DNA of 35,989 bases. Origin: Actinomycetes bacterium (GTDB lineage: Bacteria > Actinomycetota > Acidimicrobiia > Acidimicrobiales > Acidimicrobiaceae). The DNA is taken from positions 1 through 35,989 of the forward strand of contig JAJZLS010000058.1 of NCBI GenBank assembly GCA_021803345.1. Reading direction: 5' to 3'. The position numbers were made by a program, and so were the translations under genes. Shown piece by piece: positions 1 through 8,932 of the stretch. Positions within the stretch are counted from its first letter, which is position 1, and the number at the start of each line of letters is the position of its first letter. The notes beneath the pieces are model-generated. The model was not told where the DNA came from and searched no databases. It worked only from the letters and a program-made list of their open reading frames with translations.

Positions 1-471
1 ATTCGTTTCAATCCGTGATGCCGATTTTTTCGTGTGATACCAAGTGGCATCTATGACCTTCTAAACTTCGGGCAACTTTAGTTTCAGCCACACCTTCATT
101 TATCAGGTTGTCTCCTACTGAGCATTTTTTGATTACCTGCTCTCGGCTATTTTTCTCTTCATTTGTTGGTAACTTCCATTTGTCAATTCTGGGCCAGAAT
201 TACACAAAATGGAATCTACTAACTATTACTAAATGTCGCAATGAATGAAAACCGGTTGGGTTTGATTTAGAGCGAATCAGTGCTTACGAATCCAAGAAGA
301 AAGGCTTAACTTCGAATAAGAGCCCCCTCTTGCTACCCAGGGCCTGAAAGCAAATCCTAACAATAACAGTCATGGGTGGTTCAGTTCAACTTGGAGAATC
401 TGAACGGATATCGTCGGGGAGGCAATATTGCCAATTCAACAATGAGTGACTTTGAGTGCAGTCAAATTTGG
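1..471. other. Gene-poor left edge; no convincing intact gene
   Basis: No intact gene is convincing in this stretch. On the minus strand a frame stays open from about 199 down to a stop at 8-10 (63 codons) but has no normal start codon. Its translation includes LINEGVAETKVARSLEGH, which loosely recalls the helix-turn-helix of resolvases or transposases. I cannot assign it, and it may be the remnant of a mobile element gene or chance. An imperfect inverted repeat lies at 176-212. The rest is AT-rich sequence with no feature I can name. Confidence 0.4.
176..212. repeat. Imperfect inverted repeat (near-palindrome)
   Basis: The left arm at 176-192 (CCATTTGTCAATTCTGG) is matched by the reverse complement of 194-212 (CCATTTTGTGTAATTCTGG), with only a small bulge and a mismatch and a single base between the arms. 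It could be an operator, a hairpin, or the end of a decayed mobile element. It sits at the 5' side of the unassigned minus-strand open frame. There is no T-run that would make it a standard terminator. Confidence 0.45.
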
Positions 472-1618
472 CTACGGTCCCAGGGCCGTCATTGGAATCA
501 CTGCAACGCCATCTGGCCGAACGTAGCCGTAACCACTTGGGGTGATCACTCCGAGAACGCTCGGTTGGCCAGTCAGCTCGCAGTCGATTTTGGACGCGAA
601 TTTCAAAAGTGATTTGGCTGCTTCATCAATTCGTGCTGCACCCAGCTTTACCTCGAAAGCTCCCCATCTGCTATCCCGCAGTTGCACGATTGCCTCGACT
701 TCTAGACCGCTTTTATCTCGGTAGTGAAATACTTCTCCATCCAGCGGTTGAGCGAACACGCGTAGATCGCGGACAACCAACGATTCGAACAGCAGACTTA
801 GCGCTGAGAGGTCTCTAACCAGTCTGTCGCTTGCGGCGCCGATCGCAGCGACTGCAAGGGAGGGGTCAACGAAGTGGCGCTTCATCGAGTGCCGCAACGG
901 GGTTCGAGACCGCAAATGTGGTGACCATGCCGGTTGGTTTTCAATTACCATGAGTCGTTCCAACGCATCAAGGTAGTCAACGACCGTATTATGGGCCAGC
1001 GGGCCATAATCTCCTCCGGTATCGATAGCCAAGACGTCGATGGTAACTTCTTGTAGCGACATTGTGCGCAAGCGATCGCAGGAGGCGCTGAAGTCTATCA
1101 GGATCTCGACGACCACCTGCAACCCTTGGAACGTCGACATGGCGAATGTTATCGAGGTAGTCACGTACCGAGCGTGCTGCCGCAGGTGTACTTAGTTCGA
1201 GATGTCGTGGCCAACCGCCTCGCACAATGAGATCAGCAAGATCCGCAATCGACATATCATGCTGCTGTGATCTTGGCGAATTGCCATCCATAAGCTCCCT
1301 CAGGGAAATTGTGCCTGCGGAGTGACCGGTCTCGAATATTGTCATTGGACGCATTTTCAAGATCGAGAATCGGCCAGCGCCGCTGTGGCGGTTGGTGTCA
1401 TCGTTCGGAACTGACGAACCGGTAAGTATGAACTGTCCAGGCGCCTTGCGCAGGTCAAGAGTTCTTCGAACTTCATTCCAGATTATCGGGTATTCTTGCC
1501 ACTCGTCGAGGAGCCTAGGAGAGGCTCCTTCTAGTATCAGCGATGGATCAATGTCCAGCGCGAGTTGGGCTTGGATGTCAGTGTCTAGCATCACCGAACT
1601 GTCGGCACTTATGGTAGC
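472..1618 (-). pseudogene. Broken DUF4143-family AAA-type ATPase (truncated and frameshifted)
   Basis: Two minus-strand frames together match the actinobacterial DUF4143 ATPase family. The upstream part (about 1618 down to 1055) carries the mid-region with the RLLDEWQEYPIIWNEVRR and GQFILTGSS motifs. The downstream part (about 1055 down to 472) carries the DUF4143 region, with NTVVDYLDALERL, KRHFVDPSLAVAA and LFESLVVRDLRV. The frames join if one extra A is removed at about 1051-1053, giving an uninterrupted NVATEVTID. The N-terminal 40 or so codons, which hold the Walker A loop in the family, are missing: the frame hits a TAA at 1619-1621 after the expected SVMLDTD segment. With no P-loop and a broken frame the gene is almost surely dead. 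Intact relatives are about 400-430 residues long. The family assignment is from memory of family motifs. Confidence 0.8.
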
Positions 1619-1741
1619 TTAAAATGTGTTCATGATAGTTTTGGAAAGCTTCTATCTAACTTTTTTCATGCAGGGTTCTCTTAGATACGACAGCTAGAAC
1701 CTGCGGTAATAGCTGTTTTACACAATTGTTTGAAAATCTAC

Positions 1742-1770
1742 TTGACACTCGTATTGTCGGTTATTATGAT
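1742..1770 (+). promoter_or_regulatory. Strong sigma70-type promoter for cluster A
   Basis: A perfect -35 box TTGACA lies at 1742-1747, a 17-base spacer follows, and a near-consensus -10 box TATGAT lies at 1765-1770. Transcription would start near 1777, where an 8-bp palindrome TGTCGACA (1777-1784) could be an operator over the start site. The first gene of the plus-strand cluster begins at 1834 after a purine-rich ribosome binding region. I expect this promoter to drive the nitrilase and the ABC genes after it. Confidence 0.75.
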
Positions 1771-1833
1771 GACGACTGTCGACACTTTGTGTTGAGAAGG
1801 TAATTTGCTAACGTAATCGGAGAGGGACGGGGG

Positions 1834-2892
1834 ATGGAGCCATACAAGGTTGCTCTAATTCAGCAGGAGACAAAAGTTATTGTCAATCCGAGTGAACGGG
1901 ATGGCATTATCGAACAGAATCTTGACCGCATTTTTGAACTAATTCAATGGACTTTTAATCGAGTTGGCGAAGTTCGCCTTGCCGCATTTTCTGAATATGG
2001 GATCATTGGGCAATACAGACCCCGGACGGTAGATGAATGGATTGATCTCGCTGAAACGATCCCCGGTCCAGTCACCGATAAGATTGCTGAGCAAGCCCGA
2101 AGGCTGGGGGTGTATATCGTAGGAAACCTTTATGAACGTGACGATACCTGGCCCGGCAGGCTTTGGAACACTAACTTCATTATCAACGATGAAGGCAAGA
2201 TAATCCTCAAGTATCGTAAAAACAACGGTCCCAATAATCTAAATACGGTTTATACCGGACCCGGCGATGTCTATGACGAGTACACAGCACGTTACGGCGA
2301 ATTGAGTATGTTCCCGGTCGTCGATACACCGATCGGAGTTTTGGGTACTCTTACTTGCACAGACATTATATTCCCCGAGATGGCTCGCTCATTAGCACTT
2401 CAGGGAGCAGAGGTCCTCATCCATCCGACAGCCGAACCATGGTCTGATGTGGATCAGATGTGGGACATTTTTAGGCGTGCCAGGGCCTATGAGAATCTTG
2501 CGTATTTTTTATCGGTATGCGCCGGAGCATTTTTGGGGTCAGATCGGCCCAGAAACGGATATCGCGGCAATTCACAAGTGATAGACCATATGGGACGAGT
2601 TGTCTCGATTGCGGCAGGTTCCGGAGAAGCTGTTTGTGTGGGGCAAGTTGACATCAATGCCTTGAGAGAGATGCGAAGCAGAAAGCCCGGCTCAAGTGGT
2701 CATGAGTGGAACCAGCTAGTCGAGTTACGGAGCGATCTTTTTGCCGAGGTCTATAAGCGGGCACAGAGGTGGCCGAATAATGGCTGGTCTGACAAATTAA
2801 TTAAATCAACTGTCGAAACTCGGGAAAAAGGTCGAGAGATAATTGATTCACTGCTCGAAAAAGGCTTCCTCAAGAAGCCGGATTATTCCTAA
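1834..2892 (+). CDS. Nitrilase-superfamily amidohydrolase (carbon-nitrogen hydrolase)
   Basis: A cytoplasmic hydrolase of 352 residues that should cleave a non-peptide C-N bond (amide, carbamoyl or nitrile) and release ammonia. The nitrilase-fold Glu-Lys-Cys triad is visible: Glu54 in FSEYG, Lys129 in KYRKNN and Cys175 in LTCTDIIFPE. The length fits aliphatic amidase, N-carbamoyl-amino-acid hydrolase or formamidase-like members; the sequence alone does not separate these. The ATG follows a purine-rich GGAGAGGGACGGGGG stretch. It is the first gene behind the promoter at 1742 and is followed after 22 bases by an ABC importer, so its substrate may be what that importer brings in or a downstream amide intermediate. 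Family call is firm; substrate is unknown. Confidence 0.85.
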   Translation: MEPYKVALIQQETKVIVNPSERDGIIEQNLDRIFELIQWTFNRVGEVRLAAFSEYGIIGQYRPRTVDEWIDLAETIPGPVTDKIAEQARRLGVYIVGNLYERDDTWPGRLWNTNFIINDEGKIILKYRKNNGPNNLNTVYTGPGDVYDEYTARYGELSMFPVVDTPIGVLGTLTCTDIIFPEMARSLALQGAEVLIHPTAEPWSDVDQMWDIFRRARAYENLAYFLSVCAGAFLGSDRPRNGYRGNSQVIDHMGRVVSIAAGSGEAVCVGQVDINALREMRSRKPGSSGHEWNQLVELRSDLFAEVYKRAQRWPNNGWSDKLIKSTVETREKGREIIDSLLEKGFLKKPDYS

Positions 2893-2914
2893 CCTGAGCT
2901 GCTAGGTGAACGCC

Positions 2915-3781
2915 ATGGAAATTAGAGGTTTGGAGGAGTCGTTGCCCGAAGCGCCACTGAGTGGTAGTGACACTGTTTATGTCGAGTCGGACCACGTGAG
3001 CATCGGTTATCGGAGCAAGCGGACTGGCATCTACAAGCCTGCTTGCTCCGATCTTAATTTCAACATCAAGCGAGGCGAGTTTGTTGTAATTATCGGTTCC
3101 AGTGGTTGCGGTAAGACGACTTTTCTTGAAGCTGTAGCTGGATTGGTTCCCGTAACAAGGGGCGAAATTCGTATTGGAGGTCATGCAATTAAAGGGCCAG
3201 GGAAGGAGCGTTCGCTTGTATTTCAAAGTCCTTCCCTATTTCCGTGGCGGAACGTTAGAGACAATGTGTTGTTTAGCTTGCAGGCGCAGCGGAACCTAAC
3301 TCCAGAAACAAAGGCCCGAGCAGAGGACCTTATAGCATTAGTGGGGCTTAAAGATGTGATGGAAAGTTACCCTCATGAACTTTCAGGGGGGATGAAACAA
3401 AGGGTCAATTTAGCACGAGCGCTGGTGACGCAACCCCAACTTCTTTTGCTGGACGAGCCCTTTGGGGCGTTGGACGCTCAAACTCGGGAAATGATGCAGC
3501 ATGAGCTTGTAAGGATTTGGCAGGCTGCTGATCTTGGCGAAGCCCGTAATGCAATTTTTATAACTCATGATGTAGAAGAGGCGGTATTCCTGGCCGATCG
3601 GATTTTGGTATTTTCAAAATCTCCTGCTTCGTTGGCTGCTGATATTCGAGTGGAGCTTCCCAGGCCTCGTTTGCCTGCGCATAAACGCAGCCCAGAGTTT
3701 CTGAAGTTTCAAGATCTGGTACTTAGTTATCTCTATCAGGGTGACTCTAACCCTCGGGAATCGGCGGAGGATTCGAGATGA
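2915..3781 (+). CDS. ABC importer ATPase, SsuB/TauB (nitrate/sulfonate/taurine) type
   Basis: Membrane-associated ATPase that powers the permease encoded next. From the ATG at 2915 it has Walker A GSSGCGKT at residues 61-68, the Q-loop Gln at about 104, the signature LSGGM at 156-160, Walker B LLLLDEP with Asp180-Glu181, and the switch His at about 218 (ITHDVEEA). I chose ATG 2915 over the in-frame GTG at 2906 because AGGTGA at 2904-2909, which contains that GTG, is a well-spaced ribosome binding site. The end overlaps the permease start by four bases (ATGA). This subfamily imports small anions and heterocycles such as sulfonates, nitrate, thiamine precursors or aromatic acids. Here the context favours a catabolic substrate. 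Confidence 0.92.
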   Translation: MEIRGLEESLPEAPLSGSDTVYVESDHVSIGYRSKRTGIYKPACSDLNFNIKRGEFVVIIGSSGCGKTTFLEAVAGLVPVTRGEIRIGGHAIKGPGKERSLVFQSPSLFPWRNVRDNVLFSLQAQRNLTPETKARAEDLIALVGLKDVMESYPHELSGGMKQRVNLARALVTQPQLLLLDEPFGALDAQTREMMQHELVRIWQAADLGEARNAIFITHDVEEAVFLADRILVFSKSPASLAADIRVELPRPRLPAHKRSPEFLKFQDLVLSYLYQGDSNPRESAEDSR

Positions 3782-4611
3782 GCTTAGCGACTTCCGATAG
3801 AGCGCCGTCAACCACCGAAAGCGACGATGGACCTTCGAGGGGTATTGTCAACTGGATTAGGAATCACACCAAAACTGCATATGGGGTCCTTGGAGTAGCG
3901 ACGGTTCTAATTTTATGGCAGTTGACGGCGGTTACTGGGCTTGTGAATGTGACAATCGCCAGCGATCCGACTCGAGTCATTGCTGCCGAAATATCGTTGT
4001 TTTCAAGCGGGCAAATCTGGGGTCCCCTTGGTGGTACAGCCATAGAAGTGGGCTGGGGTATGTTGATCACCCTGGTAGTCAGTATTCCATTGGGCCTGAT
4101 ACTTGGGCGAGTCCGAGCACTTTACGACATGACTGAACCGATAATAAATATTTTGAATTCGGTGCCCTATGTACTTTTTCTTCCGGTAATTATCTTTTGG
4201 TTCGGTATCGGAGTCCAGTCAAGAATTCTGTTAGTGATTTGGGCAGCTACCTTGCCGTTAATTATTAACACTACGGCTGGTGTGCGAAACCTGAATTCGG
4301 ACTACATCCGGGTTGCACGGATGTGTTGTGCGGGAAGGTGGACGTTTTATCGATCGGTATTGTTTCCGGCGACTCTGCCATACATATTGACTGGTATTCG
4401 TTTGTCAATCGCCAGGGCTTTGGTTGGAGCAATTGTAGCTGAGTTTTTTCTTTCTGGAGGAGGTTTGGGGTATTTCGTCCAGACTGCTACCTCGAATTTT
4501 GACATGAATGAAGCAATGGCAGGGATATTGATTATGGCAGTAGTAGCAGTGGTTCTGACTCGACTAATTGGTCGGCTGGAACGTCGTTATACACATTGGT
4601 CACAAGGCTAG
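3778..4611 (+). CDS. ABC importer permease, SsuC/TauC type
   Basis: Integral membrane subunit of 277 residues with about six hydrophobic segments starting near residue 35. The cytoplasmic coupling region that binds the ATPase is at VARMCCAGRWTFYRSVLFPA, followed by LPYILTGIRLSIARAL, as in the BPD_transp_1 family. Translation is coupled to the ATPase by the ATGA overlap, and GGAGG lies eight bases upstream. This importer has only one permease gene, so it would form a homodimer, unlike the two other importers in the window, which each have two. The binding protein follows ten bases later. Confidence 0.92.
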   Translation: MSLATSDRAPSTTESDDGPSRGIVNWIRNHTKTAYGVLGVATVLILWQLTAVTGLVNVTIASDPTRVIAAEISLFSSGQIWGPLGGTAIEVGWGMLITLVVSIPLGLILGRVRALYDMTEPIINILNSVPYVLFLPVIIFWFGIGVQSRILLVIWAATLPLIINTTAGVRNLNSDYIRVARMCCAGRWTFYRSVLFPATLPYILTGIRLSIARALVGAIVAEFFLSGGGLGYFVQTATSNFDMNEAMAGILIMAVVAVVLTRLIGRLERRYTHWSQG

Positions 4612-4620
4612 GGGACAGTA

Positions 4621-5676
4621 ATGAAAAGAGTAGGGAACGTGGGATTGAAGGGGAAATTGTCGACAACAGCAGCCGCCATCAGTGTGGCTTTGTTAGCCGC
4701 ATCATGCGGTAGCGGCTCAGCATCGTCGAACAGCTCGTCGACTACGGCTGCGAAGTCGAGTGCAACAACTGCGGCAGCTTCGGCGGCACCAATTTCAATT
4801 ACTATTGGCGATACGGCTATTGGTGCTGGTTATGCCGATATTTATGTTGGGATACAGGATGGGATTTTCAAGAAGAATGGTTTGAATGTCAAACTCGTAA
4901 AGCTCAACACCAGTTCTCAGTTGGTGCCGGCACTTGTGGGTGGCAGTGTGCAGATAGGTGTTGGAGTTGCAGATGATTCGGCGGCTGCAATAATGAAGGG
5001 TTATCCTCTAAAGTTCATTGCATTGTCTGAAAGTCACTACAATCTGGAACTTTGGGGAGACTCAAGCATAAAGTCAGTTGCGGGTTTGGTTGGTAAAAAG
5101 GTAGCGTTGTCGGCTCCAGACTCGGAGAGCGATTTCGGACTGACTGCGTTGCTTGCAGCGAACCACATTCCAAATAGTGCGGTACAGCGAGTGTATACCG
5201 GCAGCATCCCTGGAATGGTGGCAGCCCTCGAAAGCGGATCAGCCAACGCTCTTTTGACTCAGCCTCCTCAGGGTACCTCTACGGGCAAAAAAGGCTTTGT
5301 GAAAATAGCTTCGTTGTCTAATTTACCCTTTGCTGTTGGTGCCTACACCGTTACCGCTGCATATGCCAAAGCGAATCCGACGGTGCTACAGAGGTTTGCC
5401 AAGGCTGAAGTTCAAAATCTTCAATTCTTGAGAGCACATCCAAATAAGACGATCGCAGCAATCGAGTCAAATAGCGGGATTAGCAATGCGGCTCTGGCAA
5501 AGTATGCGTATAACTTCTTCCTGAACGTGTGGACAAAAACTCCCACCGTTGACCCGTCGTTAATACAGGCAGCGTTTCAACGGGCCGCGCTCAAAGCAAA
5601 GAAGACTCCACCAACCAACATAAATCAGTACATCGACAACAGCTTTGTGCAAGCGGCACTGAATTCGGCAGGCTAG
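4621..5676 (+). CDS. ABC importer substrate-binding lipoprotein, SsuA/NMT1 type
   Basis: Exported solute-binding protein of 351 residues. The signal peptide has a basic start, a hydrophobic core and a lipobox LAASC with the lipidated Cys29. A Ser/Thr/Ala-rich linker follows (about residues 30-56), as is common in actinobacterial lipoproteins. The mature part begins with the typical strand and helix pattern of NMT1/TauA proteins: YADIYVGIQDGIFKKNGL and later LVPALVGGSVQIGVGVADD. AGGGGA precedes the ATG. It completes the ATPase-permease-binding protein set. Ligand not predictable from sequence; neighbours suggest a carboxylated (hetero)aromatic or amide compound. Confidence 0.9.
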   Translation: MKRVGNVGLKGKLSTTAAAISVALLAASCGSGSASSNSSSTTAAKSSATTAAASAAPISITIGDTAIGAGYADIYVGIQDGIFKKNGLNVKLVKLNTSSQLVPALVGGSVQIGVGVADDSAAAIMKGYPLKFIALSESHYNLELWGDSSIKSVAGLVGKKVALSAPDSESDFGLTALLAANHIPNSAVQRVYTGSIPGMVAALESGSANALLTQPPQGTSTGKKGFVKIASLSNLPFAVGAYTVTAAYAKANPTVLQRFAKAEVQNLQFLRAHPNKTIAAIESNSGISNAALAKYAYNFFLNVWTKTPTVDPSLIQAAFQRAALKAKKTPPTNINQYIDNSFVQAALNSAG

Positions 5677-5736
5677 TCGAGTATTTGATTCAAGGTTGAC
5701 TGCGGAGTTGACTGGGTTAGGCTTAGGGAGTTTTAA

Positions 5737-6438
5737 TTGGAAAATGGATGGGATCGCTTTCTAACCGAGCGTGACAGGGCAGTATTGAATGCAACGTCGT
5801 GGGCCAAGAAGGAAAGTTTTGGACTTGGCTCACGACCAGCGTTAATTGTTGTTGATGATTACTATGCCGCGCTTGGCCTTCCGAAAATGGATCTATTTGA
5901 TGCGGTTTCGGAATGGCCTTCTTCGTGTGGGCTCGAGGGTTGGAAAGCAATAGATGCGACAGTCTCCCTGGTTGAAATGTCACGAGCAGCAGGTATTCCC
6001 ATTTGTTTCACAACTTCATTTCAGCACAAGCCAAGTCCATGGAATCGCAAAGGGTCTTCTGCTCGGAGAAGAAACCTTTCTGGGATAGACCCGTACGCGA
6101 TTGTGGATGAACTTGGAGTTAGCGAAGAAGATATTGTGATCGAGAAGTCTGTGCCCAGTGCATTACAGGGCACCTCGCTTGAGATCATATTGAGATCTCT
6201 TGGCTGTGACACCGTTTTGATATGCGGCGAAGCAACAAGTGGTTGTGTAAGAGCAACGGTAGTGGATGCTTGTTGCGCTGGATTCAAAGTTGGGATCGTA
6301 GCGGAATGCTGTTTTGACAGGTTTGAAGCTTCACACTGGATGAGCTTATTTGACATGGACCAAAAGTATGGAGATCTGATAGATCTCGATTTTACTCAGG
6401 CTTATTTATTAGATATTTCAAAGAAAGAACGTATTTAG
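5737..6438 (+). CDS. Isochorismatase-family cysteine amidohydrolase (N-carbamoylsarcosine/maleamate amidase-like)
   Basis: Cytoplasmic hydrolase of 233 residues. The family's Asp-Lys-Cys triad is visible: Asp40 in ALIVVDDYY, Lys137 in VIEKSVPSALQGT and Cys170 in EATSGCVRATVV. The N-terminal WDRFLTERDRAVL followed by FGLGSRPALIVVD resembles the N-carbamoylsarcosine amidase / maleamate amidase branch rather than true isochorismatase. The start is TTG, supported by GGGAG nine bases upstream; the nearby ATG at 5744 is out of frame. Members hydrolyse small amides to acid plus ammonia, for example maleamate in nicotinate breakdown. Together with the alpha/beta hydrolase and Mo hydroxylase downstream it hints at N-heterocycle degradation. 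Substrate is inferred only. Confidence 0.82.
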   Translation: MENGWDRFLTERDRAVLNATSWAKKESFGLGSRPALIVVDDYYAALGLPKMDLFDAVSEWPSSCGLEGWKAIDATVSLVEMSRAAGIPICFTTSFQHKPSPWNRKGSSARRRNLSGIDPYAIVDELGVSEEDIVIEKSVPSALQGTSLEIILRSLGCDTVLICGEATSGCVRATVVDACCAGFKVGIVAECCFDRFEASHWMSLFDMDQKYGDLIDLDFTQAYLLDISKKERI

Positions 6439-6504
6439 GGGTCGATTGAAAATTGAGATTGTGAACGTAAAGGCAACCGGGGTCAGTTGAGGGAGTTTTG
6501 TTTT

Positions 6505-7941
6505 ATGTCAAAGTTTGATTTACGCGAATGGCTCAACGCAGCAACTAAGGATCAGCAGGTTGAGGAGATATTTGGGGCTGATGCGGTGCTGGAAATTGGT
6601 GCTGCTAGTCAGCTCAACTACAGGCGTAAGAGTCCAAAGGCCCTTTTGTTCGATCGAATCGTTGGGCATGAAGCTGGGAGACGAGTTCTGACTGGAAGTG
6701 TTTCTAATCCTAGATTAATGGGAATGACTCTTGGATTAGGAGGAAATCTTTCCGATCTCGAGTTGGTGGAACAACTAAGAGGAAAGCCACACCAGTGGGC
6801 ATCCTCGGCATCTGAATTTGCAGCAGTTGAAGTAAAAGATGGCCCAATTTTTGAGAACATTGTAGCAAAGGAAGACATCAATTTTCTTGAGTTTCCTTCT
6901 CCACTATGGCATGAACTTGACGGAGGACCATACATTGGGACTGGTTGCGCGGTAATTACTGTAGATCCAGATTCTGGAGTTTTGAATATGGGGGCCTATC
7001 GAATCCAAGTTCAGGATGACGGAGCTTCAGTAAGCATTAATATCGAGTCGGGTAAACATGGATCCCAGCACGTAAGGAAATGGTTTGAGAAAGAGGGACG
7101 TGCGCCAATTGCCGCGACCCTTGGTCAGCACCCTGTATTCCTTATAGTTGCTGGCACTGAAGTTCCATTTGGTATATCGGAGATGGACTACGCTGGTGCT
7201 ATCCTTGGGGAGCCGCTTACATTTGTGCGCGGGCCCGATACTGGACTGCCAATCCCAGCGGAAAGCGAGATTGCATTCGAGGGATGGCTTTATCCAGATC
7301 GAAAGCGCCCCGAAGGACCATTTGGAGAATGGACTGGTTATTACTCGGGCGGAATAGCTCCAGTGCTTACAGCTGAAGTGACGGGATTGTTTCATCGAAA
7401 TAACCCTATCAATTTGGGTGCGCCTCCGGGTAAACCACCTCATGATTATTCCTATATGCGCTCGGTAATGAAGTCCGCTATGGCGACCGACGGTCTGATA
7501 AGTAGTGGACTTGCTGGGGTTCGTGGGGTTTGGTGTCACGAAGTAGGCGGGGGTCGGTCAATAATTGCAGTGGCAATCGAGCAGAGATATGCTGGTCATT
7601 CGCGCCAGGCCGGTTATCTGGCAGCTCAGCATCCAGTAACTGCTTATATGAACCGTTTCGTGATAGCAGTTGATGACGATATAAATCCAAGGGACTTAGA
7701 CGAGGTGATGTGGGCTGTGTCTACACGCTGTGATCCTCAACGAGATATCGAGGTAATGCGATACAGCTGGGGAAGTCGAGTCGATCCACTTGGCTTGCCG
7801 GGACAACCTGCCTATAATTCCCGGGTTCTAATCGATGCCTGCAGACCATTCGAGAGAATTGATAGTTTTCCAATAGTTGCGGAGTCAAGTAGCGATATTC
7901 TTCGCAGGGTTGCAGAAAAATGGCCTGGGTTAACTCAGTGA
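6505..7941 (+). CDS. UbiD-family prenylated-FMN-dependent (de)carboxylase, copy 1
   Basis: Soluble enzyme of 478 residues that should use prenylated FMN to remove or add a carboxyl group on an aromatic, heteroaromatic or alpha,beta-unsaturated acid. Catalytic features are intact: YIGTG at 143-147, the cofactor/metal-binding Asn161 and catalytic Arg166 in NMGAYRIQVQD, and the paired glutamates Glu270 and Glu275 in EGPFGEWTGYYSG. These correspond to the Arg-Glu-Glu network of fungal Fdc1. I chose the ATG at 6505 because AGGGAG sits about ten bases upstream; a TTG 18 bases earlier overlaps that site. It depends on the UbiX-type protein at 15326 for cofactor. It is clearly paralogous to the minus-strand gene at 18834. 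Confidence 0.93.
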   Translation: MSKFDLREWLNAATKDQQVEEIFGADAVLEIGAASQLNYRRKSPKALLFDRIVGHEAGRRVLTGSVSNPRLMGMTLGLGGNLSDLELVEQLRGKPHQWASSASEFAAVEVKDGPIFENIVAKEDINFLEFPSPLWHELDGGPYIGTGCAVITVDPDSGVLNMGAYRIQVQDDGASVSINIESGKHGSQHVRKWFEKEGRAPIAATLGQHPVFLIVAGTEVPFGISEMDYAGAILGEPLTFVRGPDTGLPIPAESEIAFEGWLYPDRKRPEGPFGEWTGYYSGGIAPVLTAEVTGLFHRNNPINLGAPPGKPPHDYSYMRSVMKSAMATDGLISSGLAGVRGVWCHEVGGGRSIIAVAIEQRYAGHSRQAGYLAAQHPVTAYMNRFVIAVDDDINPRDLDEVMWAVSTRCDPQRDIEVMRYSWGSRVDPLGLPGQPAYNSRVLIDACRPFERIDSFPIVAESSSDILRRVAEKWPGLTQ

Positions 7942-8065
7942 TGACGAACTCATCCAGCATCTACCATAGGCAATTTGGTTTAACCTTCGCTATGGCAACT
8001 AGATATCGCATTAAGAGTTGTGGCATCTTTATTTTGGAAGAATACAGCTGGTAGAAAAAGGCGAC

Positions 8066-8932
8066 ATGAGCGAAGCATATGGCGAGGTTAAAAATCCAGA
8101 TACTAGTCCTGTCAGCGATGATGCGCAGCGTAAATCAGCTGAGCATGATATAGAAGTGCGACGCGGTGGACTTGAGATTTCACATAGCAAGCCATTTGAC
8201 CCGTCAATAGTTGATAGGGATCGGCGGGAGTTGATGCTGCTCAGCATACGTGATGCGGGAGATAGGGCACCACTTGCCCAAGAGATTTTTGATGAGATTG
8301 CAATTGAAATTGTTGAAGGAAGACTCCGGCCTGGGGATGTACTGAATTCTGTGGAATTGGCACAAAGGTTTGGAACCAGTCGGACCCCAGTGCGTGAGGC
8401 GCTTGTTGAACTTGAAAGACAAGGAATAGTTGTTGTTCCGCCTCGGCGGCGGCCCTATATAGCCCAGCTTACATTGAAGCAGATTAAAGATGTCTACGAC
8501 ATTAGATCTGCTTTGAATGCATTGGTGAGCGAATTGATCGTTGAGAGACTTGATCAGAGTGGGCTTAGAGAGCTTTGGGATTGGTATTACGCACTTGAGG
8601 AAGATGTTGCTAATGGTGAAGTTGACCGGTATTTCTGGCACAATGTCGGTTTCCGTTTGGTCGAGGCTCGCCTATCGGTAAATGATGACCTTCAGCGGAT
8701 ACTTGGAACTTTGGGGCTTAGAACTTTACAATTCCGCCATCTGAGTCTGTCGCTGCCAGGAAGGCTTCAGCGATCTCTGGATGATCACAAAAGGTTGTTG
8801 GTTGCTTATGAAGAGAAGGACGCTCAGTCGGCTATAGCTGCGACGAGGTCTCTAATCATGCTTGGTTACAGGGCAATTGAGCGTTCTGGATTGGTGTCAG
8901 CTAGCTACGGGAATATGGAGGAGAATGAATGA
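8066..8932 (+). CDS. GntR-family transcriptional regulator, FCD (FadR/VanR-like) subfamily
   Basis: Cytoplasmic DNA-binding regulator of 288 residues. After a long polar N-terminal tail (about 65 residues) comes the winged helix: LAQEIFDEIAIEIVEGRLRPGDVLN, then the recognition region LAQRFGTSRTPVREALVELERQGIV. The C-terminal half is an all-helical FCD effector domain with His residues that could bind metal or ligand (YFWHNVGFR and LDDHKRLLVAYEEKD). The ATG at 8066 follows a weak AAAAGG; a TTG at 8018 is open in frame but has no ribosome site. The stop overlaps the next gene by four bases. Members usually repress catabolic operons until the substrate or an intermediate appears, so this is the likely local regulator of cluster A. 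Confidence 0.88.
   Translation: MSEAYGEVKNPDTSPVSDDAQRKSAEHDIEVRRGGLEISHSKPFDPSIVDRDRRELMLLSIRDAGDRAPLAQEIFDEIAIEIVEGRLRPGDVLNSVELAQRFGTSRTPVREALVELERQGIVVVPPRRRPYIAQLTLKQIKDVYDIRSALNALVSELIVERLDQSGLRELWDWYYALEEDVANGEVDRYFWHNVGFRLVEARLSVNDDLQRILGTLGLRTLQFRHLSLSLPGRLQRSLDDHKRLLVAYEEKDAQSAIAATRSLIMLGYRAIERSGLVSASYGNMEENE

Noticed and set aside
376-612. Plus-strand open frame of 78 codons
   Set aside because: It overlaps the 3' end of the DUF4143 remnant on the other strand and has no ribosome site or recognisable domain.
4657-4670. TTGTCGACAA palindrome as a second operator
   Set aside because: It lies inside the signal-peptide codons of the first binding protein (Leu-Ser-Thr), with no promoter nearby, so chance is more likely.
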